Below, in pieces: positions 17,989 to 27,514 of a DNA stretch of 64,000 nt (positions within the stretch are counted from its first letter, which is position 1; each line of letters starts with the position of its first letter). The position numbers and the translations under genes were made by a program. The DNA lies in NCBI RefSeq assembly GCF_023115465.1, contig NZ_CP096034.1:434001-498000 (forward strand). The letters are read 5' to 3'. Under the pieces are notes generated by a model. The model saw only the letters and a list, made by a program, of their open reading frames with translations. It did no database searches and was not told the origin of the DNA. This DNA is from Gottfriedia acidiceleris. GTDB lineage: Bacteria > Bacillota > Bacilli > Bacillales > Bacillaceae_G.

Positions 17989-18006
17989 ATATTTTTTATT
18001 TTTACT

Positions 18007-18303
18007 TTAATAGTAGTAATACGGGGGAGGACAATAGTAACCTGGTGGGCAATAAGAGTAAGGATAGCCATAACCATAACCATAACCCCAAAATGGGAAA
18101 AATGGAAAAAATGGACGGAAGAACGGACGGAAAAATGGACGTCCAAATCCAAATCCAAAGCCAGGTCTACCGAATCCAAACCCAGGTCTTCCAAATCCAC
18201 CAAATCCACCATGAAAGCCTCCGAATCCGCCGTGTCCAAAGCCGCCGTGTCCAAAGCCACCGCCACCAAATCCATGTGGACGAAACTCATGTTCATTCGA
18301 CAT
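18007..18303 (-). CDS. Gly/Phe/Pro/Tyr-rich low-complexity small protein
   Basis: 98 residues: polar start MSNEHEFRPHG, then GGFGHGGF-type repeats, GRPGFGF repeats, FFRPFF repeats, and a C-terminal GYGYGYPYSYCPPGYYCPPP segment with two cysteines and a run of tyrosines. It is real rather than a shadow because AAAGGAGGTTTTTTAT precedes ATG 18303. The composition suggests a self-associating structural protein, for example of a spore coat or crust, but no family is recognised. The repeats are visible as DNA repeats, so copy-number change is likely. Confidence 0.75.
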   Translation of the reverse strand: MSNEHEFRPHGFGGGGFGHGGFGHGGFGGFHGGFGGFGRPGFGFGRPGFGFGFGRPFFRPFFRPFFPFFPFWGYGYGYGYPYSYCPPGYYCPPPYYYY

Positions 18304-18440
18304 ATAAAAAACCTCCTTTACTTATGAGTCTTACATAATCAAAATATGCAGGACAAAAGTGGAAGGTTTGGGCATATTGTATTTTATATTGAATTAAAAA
18401 ATTAGAATTAGTTAATATAAAACTTTCTATTTATTAAAAC

Positions 18441-19862
18441 TTAATCATTTAATAAATTAAACTTACGAATACGATATTGTAAGTTTTGTCTACTAATGCC
18501 TAATTTTTTTGCAGCCTGTGTAATATTGCCATTATGATCATTTAAAACATTTATAATATGTTGTTTTTCTTTGTTCATTAAAGTATTTTTTAAATTTGAT
18601 TTGTCATCTATTGATTCTGGTTGATGTAATGTAACGTCTCTATGTTGTTGAACGATAGGAGTAGCATTTGTATTTCTTTTTTCATTGAAAAATCTAGATG
18701 GTAAATGCGTTGCAGATATAGTTGTTTCATTTTCTACTAAGTTCATTGCACCTTCGATCATATGTTCAAGTTCGCGTATATTACCTGGCCAGTTATGATT
18801 CAGGAAAAAGTTTGTTACATTTTCATCTAAGTTAGTTACCCGATGGCCGAAAAGACGATTATATTTTTGAATAAAGAAGTTTGCTAACAATAATATATCT
18901 TCGAAGCGTTCACGTAGTGGCGGTAGAAATAATGAAACGACACTTAGGCGGTAATATAAGTCTTTACGTAAATGATTATTCGCGATTGCTTCAATAGGGT
19001 CTTCGTTTATCGTAGCGATAATTCGAACATCTAATTCTTTTTCGTTAATTTCACCTATTCTTCTAACTTTACGTTCTTGAATAACCCTTAAAAGTTTAGC
19101 CTGTAAATTAGGGCTAAGTGAATTAATTTCATCTAATAATAATGTTCCACCATTTGCCTCTTCAAATAATCCAGGCTTATCAATTGCCCCAGTAAATGCT
19201 CCTTTTTTTGTCCCAAAAAGAATACTTTCAATTAAGGATTCTGGAAGAGCGGCGCAATTTTGAGAAATGAATGGCTTTGTTGCTCTTTTGCTAGCATTAT
19301 GAATACTTTGAGCGAATAGTTCTTTACCTGTTCCAGTTTCTCCTACAATTAATACTGATGAAGAAGTTTTGGCAGATCTTTTTGCATCTTCAATTATGTT
19401 TTTAAATGACTCGGATGTTCCGATTAATTGCTCAAATGTATAACGTGTATTTCGATTTTGAAGAATTCCTTCCTGCACAGATTGCTTTAATTCTGTCACG
19501 TCGCGAACCATTTCAATTGCGCCAATAATTTTATTTTCTTTCATTATTGGGTAAGTATCATTGATTGTCGTAACTTCTTTTCCTTTATTATTAAAATAAG
19601 ATTGTTTAATATTTTTTCGTACTTTTCCTTTTTGAAGGGCATCAAGTAAGGTGCTCGATTGGTTTTTTTGAAACGTGAAGACATCTAAAAGATTTTTATG
19701 CAAGACATCCTCTTCATTCATCATTTCGATTTCCATCATTTTACGGTTATACACCATTGTATTTGCTTCTTGATCAACTACATGTATACCGATATCTATT
19801 TCTTCTAATATTAATTGTAATAATTCATCAACAGCTAAAAAGTTTTGCTTATCATTTTTCAT
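18441..19862 (-). CDS. rocR: Sigma-54-dependent activator of arginine/ornithine catabolism (RocR-like)
   Basis: 473 residues. A PAS sensor domain (about 15-125) with HVVDQEANTMVYNRKMMEI is followed by an AAA+ domain with Walker A VGETGTGKE, the sigma-54-contacting loop GAFTGA and Walker B TLLLDEIN, then a Fis-type HTH (ITQAAKKLGISRQNLQYRIRKF). Start taken at 19862 because AAAAGAGAG lies seven bases upstream; longer in-frame starts lack a site. Divergent from rocD, which carries a -24/-12 promoter and activator palindromes in the shared gap, as for RocR of B. subtilis. Confidence 0.9.
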   Translation of the reverse strand: MKNDKQNFLAVDELLQLILEEIDIGIHVVDQEANTMVYNRKMMEIEMMNEEDVLHKNLLDVFTFQKNQSSTLLDALQKGKVRKNIKQSYFNNKGKEVTTINDTYPIMKENKIIGAIEMVRDVTELKQSVQEGILQNRNTRYTFEQLIGTSESFKNIIEDAKRSAKTSSSVLIVGETGTGKELFAQSIHNASKRATKPFISQNCAALPESLIESILFGTKKGAFTGAIDKPGLFEEANGGTLLLDEINSLSPNLQAKLLRVIQERKVRRIGEINEKELDVRIIATINEDPIEAIANNHLRKDLYYRLSVVSLFLPPLRERFEDILLLANFFIQKYNRLFGHRVTNLDENVTNFFLNHNWPGNIRELEHMIEGAMNLVENETTISATHLPSRFFNEKRNTNATPIVQQHRDVTLHQPESIDDKSNLKNTLMNKEKQHIINVLNDHNGNITQAAKKLGISRQNLQYRIRKFNLLND

Positions 19863-20010
19863 ATAATTCTCTCTTTTCATAATAACAATAGAAAAAATTT
19901 GCACTTCTAACTATTTTTGGTAAGATAAAAAGGCAGTTTTTTCCGAATGTGCTAATTTTCTATGTTAATCGGTTTTTTACTGCAAATATTCTATGCTTAT
20001 TTTAATTAAT

Positions 20011-20040
20011 TTTGCACCTGAATGCAAAAATATTTTGCGG
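20011..20040. promoter_or_regulatory. Upstream activating palindromes for RocR-type activator
   Basis: TTTGCACCTGAATGCAAA and, overlapping its right half, GCAAAAATATTTTGC are inverted repeats 85-110 bases before the -24 element, a typical enhancer position. The RocR UAS in B. subtilis has similar TGCAAAA/TTTTGCA arms. Confidence 0.75.
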
Positions 20041-20123
20041 TAAATTGAAAACGGTATCATGCTTAAGGAAGAATAATGCTTAGAATTAGTACATTTTGTG
20101 AATTTTAGTTTATTTAACATGTT

Positions 20124-20140
20124 TGGCACGGAAATTGCTT
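20124..20140 (+). promoter_or_regulatory. Sigma-54 (SigL) promoter of rocD
   Basis: TGGCAC (20124-20129) and TTGCTT (20135-20140) separated by five bases match the TGGCAC-N5-TTGCW consensus exactly. This shows that an in-frame start at 20123 cannot be used. Confidence 0.95.
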
Positions 20141-20191
20141 ATTCTTTTAGTAAGAAACTATAAATTAATCAATAATATTGGGGGAACTCAA

Positions 20192-21403
20192 ATGACAACT
20201 AATTCTCAAAAAATCATTGAACAAACAAATCAATATGGCGCAAATAACTATCATCCACTTCCAGTAGTAATCTCTAAAGCTGAAGGTATTTGGGTTACAG
20301 ACCCTGAGGGTAACAGATATTTAGATATGTTAAGTGCATATTCTTCTGTAAACCAAGGGCATCGTCATCCAAAAATTATCCAAGCTTTAAAAGATCAAGC
20401 TGATAAAGTTACTTTAACTTCACGTGCTTTCTATAGTGAAAACATGGGTGAGTGGTATGAAAAAGTAGCAAAAGTTACTAACAAAGATATGATTTTACCT
20501 ATGAACACTGGTGCTGAAGCTGTTGAGACAGCAATTAAAGCTGCTAGAAGATGGGCTTATGATGTTAAGGGTGTAGAAGAAAACCAAGCAGAAATTATTG
20601 CTTGTGTTGGAAACTTCCACGGTCGTACGATGGCTGCAGTTTCTTTATCATCAGAAAAAGATTATCAACGTGGATTTGGACCATTCTTACCAGGAATTAA
20701 GTTAATACCGTATGGCGATATTGAAGCATTAAAAGCTGCGATTACGCCTAATACAGCTGCATTCTTAATTGAACCAATTCAAGGTGAAGCTGGAATTAAT
20801 ATCCCTAGAGAAGGATTCTTACCTGAAGTAGCTGAAGTTTGTAAAAAAGAAAACGTATTATTTATTGCAGATGAAATTCAAACAGGTTTATGTAGAACTG
20901 GTAAAACTTTTGCATGTGATTGGGATGGAGTAATTCCTGACATGTACATTTTAGGTAAAGCACTTGGAGGCGGAGTATTCCCAATTTCATGTGTTGCTGC
21001 AAATCGTTCAATCTTAGGCGTATTTGAGCCAGGTTCTCACGGATCTACATTTGGTGGAAATCCATTAGCTTGTGCAGTTTCTGTAGCTGCTTTAGAAGTT
21101 CTTGAAGAAGAGAAGTTAGCTGAGCGTTCAAATGAGCTTGGAAACTACTTTATGGAAAAATTAAAAGAAATCGATCATCCTCATATTAAAGAAGTTAGAG
21201 GACGTGGATTATTTATTGGTGTTGAACTTCATGTACCAGCACGTGTTTATTGTGAAGCTTTAAAGAAACAAGGTTTATTATGTAAAGAAACACATGATAC
21301 AGTAATTCGTTTTGCACCACCATTAATTATTTCAAAAGAAGATTTAGACTGGTCAATTCAACAAATTAACGAAGTGTTTAGCCAATATAAAGCAACTGTA
21401 TAA
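20192..21403 (+). CDS. rocD: Ornithine aminotransferase
   Basis: 403 residues. It transfers the delta-amino group of ornithine to 2-oxoglutarate, giving glutamate semialdehyde and glutamate. The PLP fold is seen in [19 protein letters not shown], the aspartate in [14 protein letters not shown], the Schiff-base lysine in [13 protein letters not shown], and [19 protein letters not shown] 20192 follows GGGGGAACTCAA and gives the family's normal length. It lies behind the sigma-54 promoter and 14 bases ahead of rocG. Confidence 0.95.
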   Translation: MTTNSQKIIEQTNQYGANNYHPLPVVISKAEGIWVTDPEGNRYLDMLSAYSSVNQGHRHPKIIQALKDQADKVTLTSRAFYSENMGEWYEKVAKVTNKDMILPMNTGAEAVETAIKAARRWAYDVKGVEENQAEIIACVGNFHGRTMAAVSLSSEKDYQRGFGPFLPGIKLIPYGDIEALKAAITPNTAAFLIEPIQGEAGINIPREGFLPEVAEVCKKENVLFIADEIQTGLCRTGKTFACDWDGVIPDMYILGKALGGGVFPISCVAANRSILGVFEPGSHGSTFGGNPLACAVSVAALEVLEEEKLAERSNELGNYFMEKLKEIDHPHIKEVRGRGLFIGVELHVPARVYCEALKKQGLLCKETHDTVIRFAPPLIISKEDLDWSIQQINEVFSQYKATV

Positions 21404-21417
21404 ATGGAGCGATAAAA

Positions 21418-22704
21418 ATGACAACTACAATCCCACAAAATGAAGTACAAAACAAAATCAAAGAAGAAGGCAGAGAATTAATTGAGTCTACTCAAGAAGT
21501 AATCTCAGAAGCTCTTCATAAACTTGGTTATTCAAAAGAACTTTATGAGTTATTAAAAGAACCATTACGATTTTTAACAGTTCAAATTCCGGTAAGAATG
21601 GATGATGGCTCAGTGAAAATTTTCACTGGCTATCGTTCACAGCATAATGATTCTGTAGGTCCAACAAAGGGTGGAATTCGTTTCCATCCTGAGGTTAATG
21701 AAGACGAAGTAAAAGCTTTATCAATGTGGATGAGCTTAAAATGCGGTATCGTTGATTTACCATACGGTGGGGGAAAAGGCGGTATCATTTGTGATCCAAG
21801 AAAAATGTCAACTTTTGAGTTAGAGCGTTTAAGTAGAGGATATGTTCGTGCGATTAGCCAAATCGTTGGACCAACAAAGGATATTCCTGCTCCAGATGTA
21901 TACACTAACCCACAAATTATGGCTTGGATGATGGATGAATATAGTAGAATTCAAGAATTTGATTCTCCTGGATTTATTACTGGTAAACCACTTGTATTAG
22001 GTGGCTCAGAAGGACGTGAAACAGCTACAGCTCAAGGTGTTACAATTTGTATTGAAGAGGCTGCTAAACGTAAGGGAATCGATTTAAAGGGTGCTAGTGT
22101 CATTGTTCAAGGATTTGGAAATGCGGGTAGCTTCTTAGCGAAGTTCATGATTGAAGCAGGTGCAAAGGTAGTCGGTATTTCTGATGCACTTGGCGCATTA
22201 TACGATCCAGACGGTTTAGATATTCATAGCTTACTAGAAAAAAGAGATAGCTTCGGAACAGTAACTAACTTATTTACTAATGTAATTTCGAATAAAGAAT
22301 TACTTGAAAAACCTTGTGATATTTTAGTTCCAGCTGCAATTTCAAACCAAATTACAATTGAAAATGCTCACAATATTAAAGCATCAATCGTAGTTGAAGC
22401 TGCAAATGGACCTACTACTCTAGAAGCTACTAAAATATTAACAGAGCGCGGAATTTTACTAGTTCCAGACGTACTAGCAAGTGCTGGTGGAGTTTCTGTT
22501 TCTTATTTTGAGTGGGTTCAAAATAATCAAGGTTATTACTGGTCTGATGAAGAAGTTGCTCAAAAACTTCGTGAAAAAATGGTACGTTCATTTGATAGTG
22601 TTTACCAAACTTCAGTTAATCGCAAAGTAAATATGAGATTAGCTGCATATATGGTTGGTATTCGTAAAATGGCGGAAGCATCTCGTTTCCGTGGATGGGT
22701 TTAA
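21418..22704 (+). CDS. rocG: NAD-type glutamate dehydrogenase
   Basis: 428 residues; oxidatively deaminates glutamate to 2-oxoglutarate and ammonia. The catalytic segment contains [18 protein letters not shown] and the lysine block [10 protein letters not shown]; the NAD domain has [14 protein letters not shown] 21418 follows ATGGAGCGATAAAA. Sharing a transcript with rocD is unlike B. subtilis, where rocG has its own promoter. Here products of rocD feed the enzyme in the same operon. No separate promoter fits in the 14-base gap. Confidence 0.94.
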   Translation: MTTTIPQNEVQNKIKEEGRELIESTQEVISEALHKLGYSKELYELLKEPLRFLTVQIPVRMDDGSVKIFTGYRSQHNDSVGPTKGGIRFHPEVNEDEVKALSMWMSLKCGIVDLPYGGGKGGIICDPRKMSTFELERLSRGYVRAISQIVGPTKDIPAPDVYTNPQIMAWMMDEYSRIQEFDSPGFITGKPLVLGGSEGRETATAQGVTICIEEAAKRKGIDLKGASVIVQGFGNAGSFLAKFMIEAGAKVVGISDALGALYDPDGLDIHSLLEKRDSFGTVTNLFTNVISNKELLEKPCDILVPAAISNQITIENAHNIKASIVVEAANGPTTLEATKILTERGILLVPDVLASAGGVSVSYFEWVQNNQGYYWSDEEVAQKLREKMVRSFDSVYQTSVNRKVNMRLAAYMVGIRKMAEASRFRGWV

Positions 22705-22718
22705 TAGACTAATAGGTT

Positions 22719-22752
22719 TGCTCCAGATGAAAATTTCATTTGGAGCACTTAT
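22719..22752 (+). terminator. Probable terminator after rocG
   Basis: TGCTCCAGATGAAA pairs with TTTCATTTGGAGCA (one G-U). The following T tract is weak, so some read-through to rocE is possible. Confidence 0.65.
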
Positions 22753-22758
22753 ATTGTA

Positions 22759-22788
22759 TTGACAGATAATAAACTCTATTTTTATAAT
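22759..22788 (+). promoter_or_regulatory. SigA-like promoter of rocE
   Basis: TTGACA at 22759 and TATAAT at 22783 with an 18-base spacer, about 180 bases before the start codon. The long leader contains the palindrome-like CAGATATTATCTGA. Confidence 0.75.
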
Positions 22789-22970
22789 TAAGATATTATT
22801 TCGGTACAATAAGTTTGTATACGCTTACAGATATTATCTGAAAATTTAGTCTTAAGATACGTTGATTTAGAACGCTTTAGTGTTCGTTAAGAAAATAAGT
22901 GAACTTATATTCTGTTATATCAGAATATTTTAACTTATACACACAATTTACAACTAGAGGAGGGAATTTC

Positions 22971-24377
22971 ATGACACAACAAGAACAGGGGTTAAAGAAA
23001 GAGCTTAAAAGTAGACACTTGTTTATGATTGCTCTTGGGGGAGTAATTGGGACAGGTTTGTTTATGGGATCAGGTTATACAATTAGTGAAGCTGGCCCAG
23101 GTGGAGCAATATTAGCCTACTTAGTAGGTGGATTAGTAATGTATTTAACAATGCTATGTTTAGGAGAATTAGCAGTTAATTTACCAGATGCTGGTTCTTA
23201 TCAAACTTATGCAACTAAGTATATCTCACCAGCGTCAGGCTATGTAGTTGGATGGATGGCATGGTTAAACTGGTCGGTAACAATCGGTTTAGAGTTAATT
23301 ACAGTTAGTATGTTAATGAAGAGATGGTTTCCAGATGTACCGACTTGGATCTGGTGTGTAGTATTTGGTGTAATATTATTCTCAGTAAATGCACTTTCTA
23401 CGAAATCCTTTGCTGAAGTTGAGTTTTGGTTTGCAAGTATTAAAGTAGTAACAATTGTTCTTTTTATTATTTTAGGAGGAGCAGTAATGTTTGGCATTGT
23501 ACCAATGGAAGGGACAAAGGCTCCAATGCTTTCTAACTTTACAGACCACGGCGGACTTTTCCCGAATGGCTTTTTAGCGATTATGGTCACCATGGTTGCA
23601 GTTAACTTCTCATTTCAGGGAAGTGAATTAGTAGGGATTGCTGCTGGTGAAAGTGAAGATCCAGCAAAAGCTGTACCTAAAGCAATAAATAACACTGTAT
23701 GGCGAATTCTAGTATTCTTTATTTTATCAATCTTTGTTTTAGCAGGCTTATTCCCTTGGGAGAAAGCTGGTTTAGTAGATAGCCCCTTCGTAGTAGTATT
23801 TGATAATATTGGTATTCCATATGCAGCAGATATTATGAACTTTGTCATTATTACAGCAGTTCTATCAGTTGCTAACTCAGGTTTATACGCAACATCTCGT
23901 ATGATGTATTCAATGGCTCAAAAAGGAATGGTTAGTTCGAAATTAGGAAAACTAACTAAAAAAGGTGTACCTTTAAACGCTTTAACTTTTAGTATGTTTT
24001 TTGGATGTTTATCTCTATTAAGTGGAATTTACGCAGAAGACACGGTTTATCTATGGTTACTATCAATTGCAGGATTTGGCTGCTTATTTGTTTGGGCAAG
24101 CATCGCATTATCAAATCTTTTAGGTAGAAAGAAATACATTCAAGAAGGTGGGAAATTAGAGGATTTAAAATATAAAACGCCTCTTTATCCAATCGTTCCA
24201 ATCGTTGCTTTTGTCTTAAATGTAGCTGTAATTATTAGCCTTGCATTTATCCCAGATCAACGCATTGCATTGTATTGTGGTGTGCCATTTATGATTTTGT
24301 GTTTAATTTATTATCACTTCTCGGCTAAGCATAAAATTGAAAAACACGAGCAAGAAGAAAATAAAAAAGTAAGTTAA
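22971..24377 (+). CDS. rocE: Arginine/ornithine-type amino acid permease
   Basis: 468 residues of the amino acid-polyamine-organocation superfamily, with about 12 helices. SRHLFMIALGGVIGTGLFMG opens helix 1, and CLGELAVNLPDAGSYQTYAT and VNFSFQGSELVGIAAGESED follow RocE closely throughout. ATG 22971 follows AGAGGAGGGAATTTC; an upstream in-frame start lacks a site. Located behind rocDG with its own sigma-A-like promoter. Substrate (arginine or ornithine) is inferred from RocE similarity and context. Confidence 0.9.
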   Translation: MTQQEQGLKKELKSRHLFMIALGGVIGTGLFMGSGYTISEAGPGGAILAYLVGGLVMYLTMLCLGELAVNLPDAGSYQTYATKYISPASGYVVGWMAWLNWSVTIGLELITVSMLMKRWFPDVPTWIWCVVFGVILFSVNALSTKSFAEVEFWFASIKVVTIVLFIILGGAVMFGIVPMEGTKAPMLSNFTDHGGLFPNGFLAIMVTMVAVNFSFQGSELVGIAAGESEDPAKAVPKAINNTVWRILVFFILSIFVLAGLFPWEKAGLVDSPFVVVFDNIGIPYAADIMNFVIITAVLSVANSGLYATSRMMYSMAQKGMVSSKLGKLTKKGVPLNALTFSMFFGCLSLLSGIYAEDTVYLWLLSIAGFGCLFVWASIALSNLLGRKKYIQEGGKLEDLKYKTPLYPIVPIVAFVLNVAVIISLAFIPDQRIALYCGVPFMILCLIYYHFSAKHKIEKHEQEENKKVS

Positions 24378-24410
24378 TAATAGTTTTGTGATCGTCTCAA
24401 AAAATGGTGA

Positions 24411-24451
24411 AACTCGCTAGTAAGTTACTACTGGCGAGTTTTTTGTTTTTC
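24411..24451 (+). terminator. Terminator of rocE
   Basis: ACTCGCTAGTA and CTACTGGCGAGT pair (one G-U), followed by TTTTTTG. Confidence 0.85.
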
Positions 24452-24520
24452 TTGAATTGTGGTTGAACAGGTTTAGCGTAAAGAATAAAAATGACTACTT
24501 TATTAACAAATTTCACAATT

Positions 24521-24735
24521 TTATCAACAATGTGCATATTTTCGTTAATTTTTTTTTGATTTTGAATAGGAGAGCGACTACTTATCCACTGTTTTGATAA
24601 TGGAATTACTGTTTATAACTGAATCTGCCTTAAATATTAACATTTATTCGAATGTACTTGTTAATAACAAGGTAGGGGGAGTTACTTATCCACATTTTAC
24701 GATTATCATTATTTATTCTTTATGAGTTATACACA
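24521..24735. promoter_or_regulatory. Cluster of DnaA-box-like sequences
   Basis: TTATCAACA (24521), TTATCCACT (24582), TTATCCACA (24686) and TTATACACA (24727) all lie on the plus strand within 215 gene-free bases. The last two match the consensus DnaA box TTATNCACA exactly. Binding is not shown. Confidence 0.5.
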
Positions 24736-24775
24736 AAAAAGAACTGTCCCAAAAGTACATTGACTTAAGGGACAG
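24736..24775 (-). terminator. Terminator of the opp operon
   Basis: On the minus strand CTGTCCC pairs with GGGACAG over an 18-base loop, then TTCTTTTTT. Confidence 0.8.
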
Positions 24776-24791
24776 ATACATTTTTTACAGC

Positions 24792-26570
24792 TTATTTATT
24801 TTTTTCAGATTCTGCACTTGTTACAGTGATGTCTTGTAAGTGACCTTGGAAGCCTTGACCAGCTGTTAAGTCGTAGCCTTTAACGCGCTTATTAACTCCA
24901 TCTAAACCGAAGCGGAATAGAGTAGGGATAACTGGCACTTCGTCATTTACAAGCTCTTGCCATTTATCATATACTTCTTGACGGTATTTTTCATCAAACG
25001 CTTTTGGTGAAATACCTTCTTTTAATAATTTATCATTGTCGTCATTTACCCAACGAACGTAGTTGAATGGTGCATTTTTCGCCCAAATTCCAGATGGATC
25101 TGGGTCAGAACCTGTTCCCCAAGCTGCTGCGAAAATATCGATTTTTGGATTATCTTTTTCTACCATATCGTAGAATGAGTTGAACTCATGTAAACGTCCA
25201 TCTAATAATTGAACATCTAAGCCAACTTCTTTCCAAGATTGTAAGTAGAATTGTGCTAATGGCTCAGCGATATCGCCACCACTCATAGAAGCGAAGTTGA
25301 TTTTAAATGGTTTTCCGTTTGGATCTTCACGTAAACCATCTCCAGTTACATCTTTGTAACCAGCTTCGTCCAGTAATTTTTTAGCTTTTTCAGGATCATG
25401 AGTATATCCTTTTAATGCTTTATCAAAGTATTTAGGGAATGATGGTGGAATTACAGATGTTGCAGGCACTCGTAATCCTTTGTATAATTTTTCCCCAACT
25501 GCTTTATTATCAAGGGCATAAGCCATTGCTTGACGTACACGCTTATCTTGGAATTTTGGATTATCCATTACGTTTACACCATTTTTCGCATCGTAATGAC
25601 CTAATTTAAATCCAATGTAAGAGTAAGCTAACTCTGTTTTACCGATTAATTGGATATTTTTTAATTTTTTAGCTTGATCATATTGGTCAGCTGAAACTGA
25701 AGCGATATCGATATCTCCGTTAGCTAGAGAAGATGTAGCAATCGTTGGATTAACAACTTTTAAAAGTACACCATCAAGTTTTGGAGCACCGTTCCAGTAA
25801 TCTTTGTTCGCTTCGAACTCTACAGCTTCACCTGGAGTGATCTTTTTAATTTTAAATGGTCCAAAGCCAATAGGAGCTTTACGAATTTGGTCACATGATG
25901 CTAATTTATCGATTGGCACATTGCCTAAATATTTTTTAGGTAGTGGGTTAGTCCATAATCCAGTAAGTACAGATGGGTTAGCTTCTTTAAATGTAATTGA
26001 AATTGTTTTAGGATCAATTACTTTAACACCGGAAATGTTTTTTGCCTTTCCGTTATGGTAATCTTCCATACCTTCAATCATAGACATTTGTGAATCATAA
26101 CGTACACCTGTATATTTTGGATTACCAATTACTAGATAAGAATATTCTAAATCCTCTGCTGTCACTGGATCACCATTCGTCCAATTTACATTATCGCGAA
26201 TTTTTAATGTAATTGTCTTTTTGTCATCGCTTAATTTATATGTAGCAGCACCATCTTGGTCATAAATATAGTTTTCATCTGTTGAAAGAAGTGCTTCGTC
26301 AAAAAATTGAAGAACTTGAGAATCTGGATCGCCTTCATAGAAAACTGTATTTAAGATACCTTCAAATGGCGTATCTGAAACTAAACCATATTTTAAAATG
26401 CCACCTGAAATCGATTTTTTGTTATTTGAAACTTTAATTGGAAAAGCAGCTTGATCGATTTGCTTAGTAGTAGTTGAAGTCTTTGTGTCGCCGCCTTTAC
26501 ATGCTGAAAGAATCATCATAGATACTGCCATTGCGCTTAATACTTTAGTAAAGCTTTTTGCATTTTTCAT
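24792..26570 (-). CDS. oppA: Oligopeptide ABC transporter, substrate-binding lipoprotein (family 5)
   Basis: 592 residues. The signal peptide ends in the lipobox LSAC, followed by GGDTKT. Family 5 binding-protein blocks include YKLSDDKKTITLKIRDNVNW, RQAMAYALDNKAVGE and YTHDPEKAKKLLDEAGYKD. It would capture peptides outside the membrane for the Opp permease. AAGGAGAGTGGAAAT precedes the start. Last gene of a D-F-B-C-A operon, 24 bases after oppC. Dpp or App specificity cannot be excluded. Confidence 0.9.
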   Translation of the reverse strand: MKNAKSFTKVLSAMAVSMMILSACKGGDTKTSTTTKQIDQAAFPIKVSNNKKSISGGILKYGLVSDTPFEGILNTVFYEGDPDSQVLQFFDEALLSTDENYIYDQDGAATYKLSDDKKTITLKIRDNVNWTNGDPVTAEDLEYSYLVIGNPKYTGVRYDSQMSMIEGMEDYHNGKAKNISGVKVIDPKTISITFKEANPSVLTGLWTNPLPKKYLGNVPIDKLASCDQIRKAPIGFGPFKIKKITPGEAVEFEANKDYWNGAPKLDGVLLKVVNPTIATSSLANGDIDIASVSADQYDQAKKLKNIQLIGKTELAYSYIGFKLGHYDAKNGVNVMDNPKFQDKRVRQAMAYALDNKAVGEKLYKGLRVPATSVIPPSFPKYFDKALKGYTHDPEKAKKLLDEAGYKDVTGDGLREDPNGKPFKINFASMSGGDIAEPLAQFYLQSWKEVGLDVQLLDGRLHEFNSFYDMVEKDNPKIDIFAAAWGTGSDPDPSGIWAKNAPFNYVRWVNDDNDKLLKEGISPKAFDEKYRQEVYDKWQELVNDEVPVIPTLFRFGLDGVNKRVKGYDLTAGQGFQGHLQDITVTSAESEKNK

Positions 26571-26594
26571 ATTTCCACTCTCCTTATTTTTTAA

Positions 26595-27500
26595 TTAACC
26601 TCTTCTTTGTCTAGCATCAGCTGCACGCTTTAGCGCTTCACCGATGAAATTTATACTCAGCATGAGCACTAAAATCATGCACGATGCAGGTAACCATATC
26701 CACAGCTTATTTTGTAAAACATCAGGATTTGTTGCATAACTAACTAGTGTTCCTAAACTTGGTGTACTTTCTGGTAAACCAAATCCAAGGAAGGTTAGAC
26801 CAGATTCAATTCCAATATTTCCTGCTAGGTTTAAAGTGAATGCAACGATGATTAATGAACTTACATTTGGTAAAACGTGTGAGATAATGATTTTCCAATT
26901 CGGTGTGCCAATTGCTTTCGCTGCTGCCACATAATCTAATTCGCTCTCTGATAAAACTTTTGAACGAATTAACCTTGCTTTACCTGTCCATAAGAAAAGA
27001 CTCATAATAAGGACAAAATTTATGATTGAGAACTTAGGTACAACTGTTACGAATACTATAATTAACATTAATGTTGGTAAGGATAAGAAAAAGTCAATAA
27101 TACGCATTACGACACTGTCTACCCAACCACCAAAATAACCAGCTATTAAACCCAATGCTAGGCCAAGTAGATTTGTAATAATTGTGATAAAAAATCCAAT
27201 AGTAAAGGAATTTCTTGTCCCAATTATTAGTTGTCCAAATATATCGCGTCCCCCGTAGTCAGTACCTAACCAGTGAGTAGAGGAAGGAGGCTGATAGATT
27301 GATAGAAAGTCTACTTTAACAATTTGATCTTGATCTAGAATAAGGGAAATACCATACACACTTATTATTATTAGGCCAAGCACGATAAGAGAACCTAAAG
27401 CTAATTTATCTCGTCTAAATTCAGCCCAAATGACACTAAATCCTGATGGACTTTTTCGTTGCTCAGTAATATGAGTTTGATTTTCGATTTTTAATTCCAT
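26595..27500 (-). CDS. oppC: Oligopeptide ABC transporter permease (OppC type)
   Basis: About 301 residues with an N-terminal OppC_N region (FRRDKLALGSL) and six helices. The EAA loop reads DYVAAAKAIGTPNWKIIISHVLPN. Start taken at ATG 27500, where TAGGTG sits seven bases upstream; an in-frame GTG at 27509 would overlap the ribosome site. It pairs with OppB to form the membrane channel and follows oppB by 14 bases. Confidence 0.92.
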   Translation of the reverse strand: MELKIENQTHITEQRKSPSGFSVIWAEFRRDKLALGSLIVLGLIIISVYGISLILDQDQIVKVDFLSIYQPPSSTHWLGTDYGGRDIFGQLIIGTRNSFTIGFFITIITNLLGLALGLIAGYFGGWVDSVVMRIIDFFLSLPTLMLIIVFVTVVPKFSIINFVLIMSLFLWTGKARLIRSKVLSESELDYVAAAKAIGTPNWKIIISHVLPNVSSLIIVAFTLNLAGNIGIESGLTFLGFGLPESTPSLGTLVSYATNPDVLQNKLWIWLPASCMILVLMLSINFIGEALKRAADARQRRG

Positions 27501-27514
27501 AAATTTCACCTACC

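Noticed and set aside
17920-18338. Plus-strand frames of 97 and 135 codons opposite the Gly/Phe-rich gene
   Set aside because: Low-complexity repeats on the minus strand leave long open frames on the other strand; only the minus-strand frame has a proper ribosome site.
20123-20191. Longer start for rocD adding 23 residues
   Set aside because: It begins inside the sigma-54 promoter (TGGCAC/TTGCTT), so the codons are not transcribed, and the added residues are not part of the aminotransferase family.
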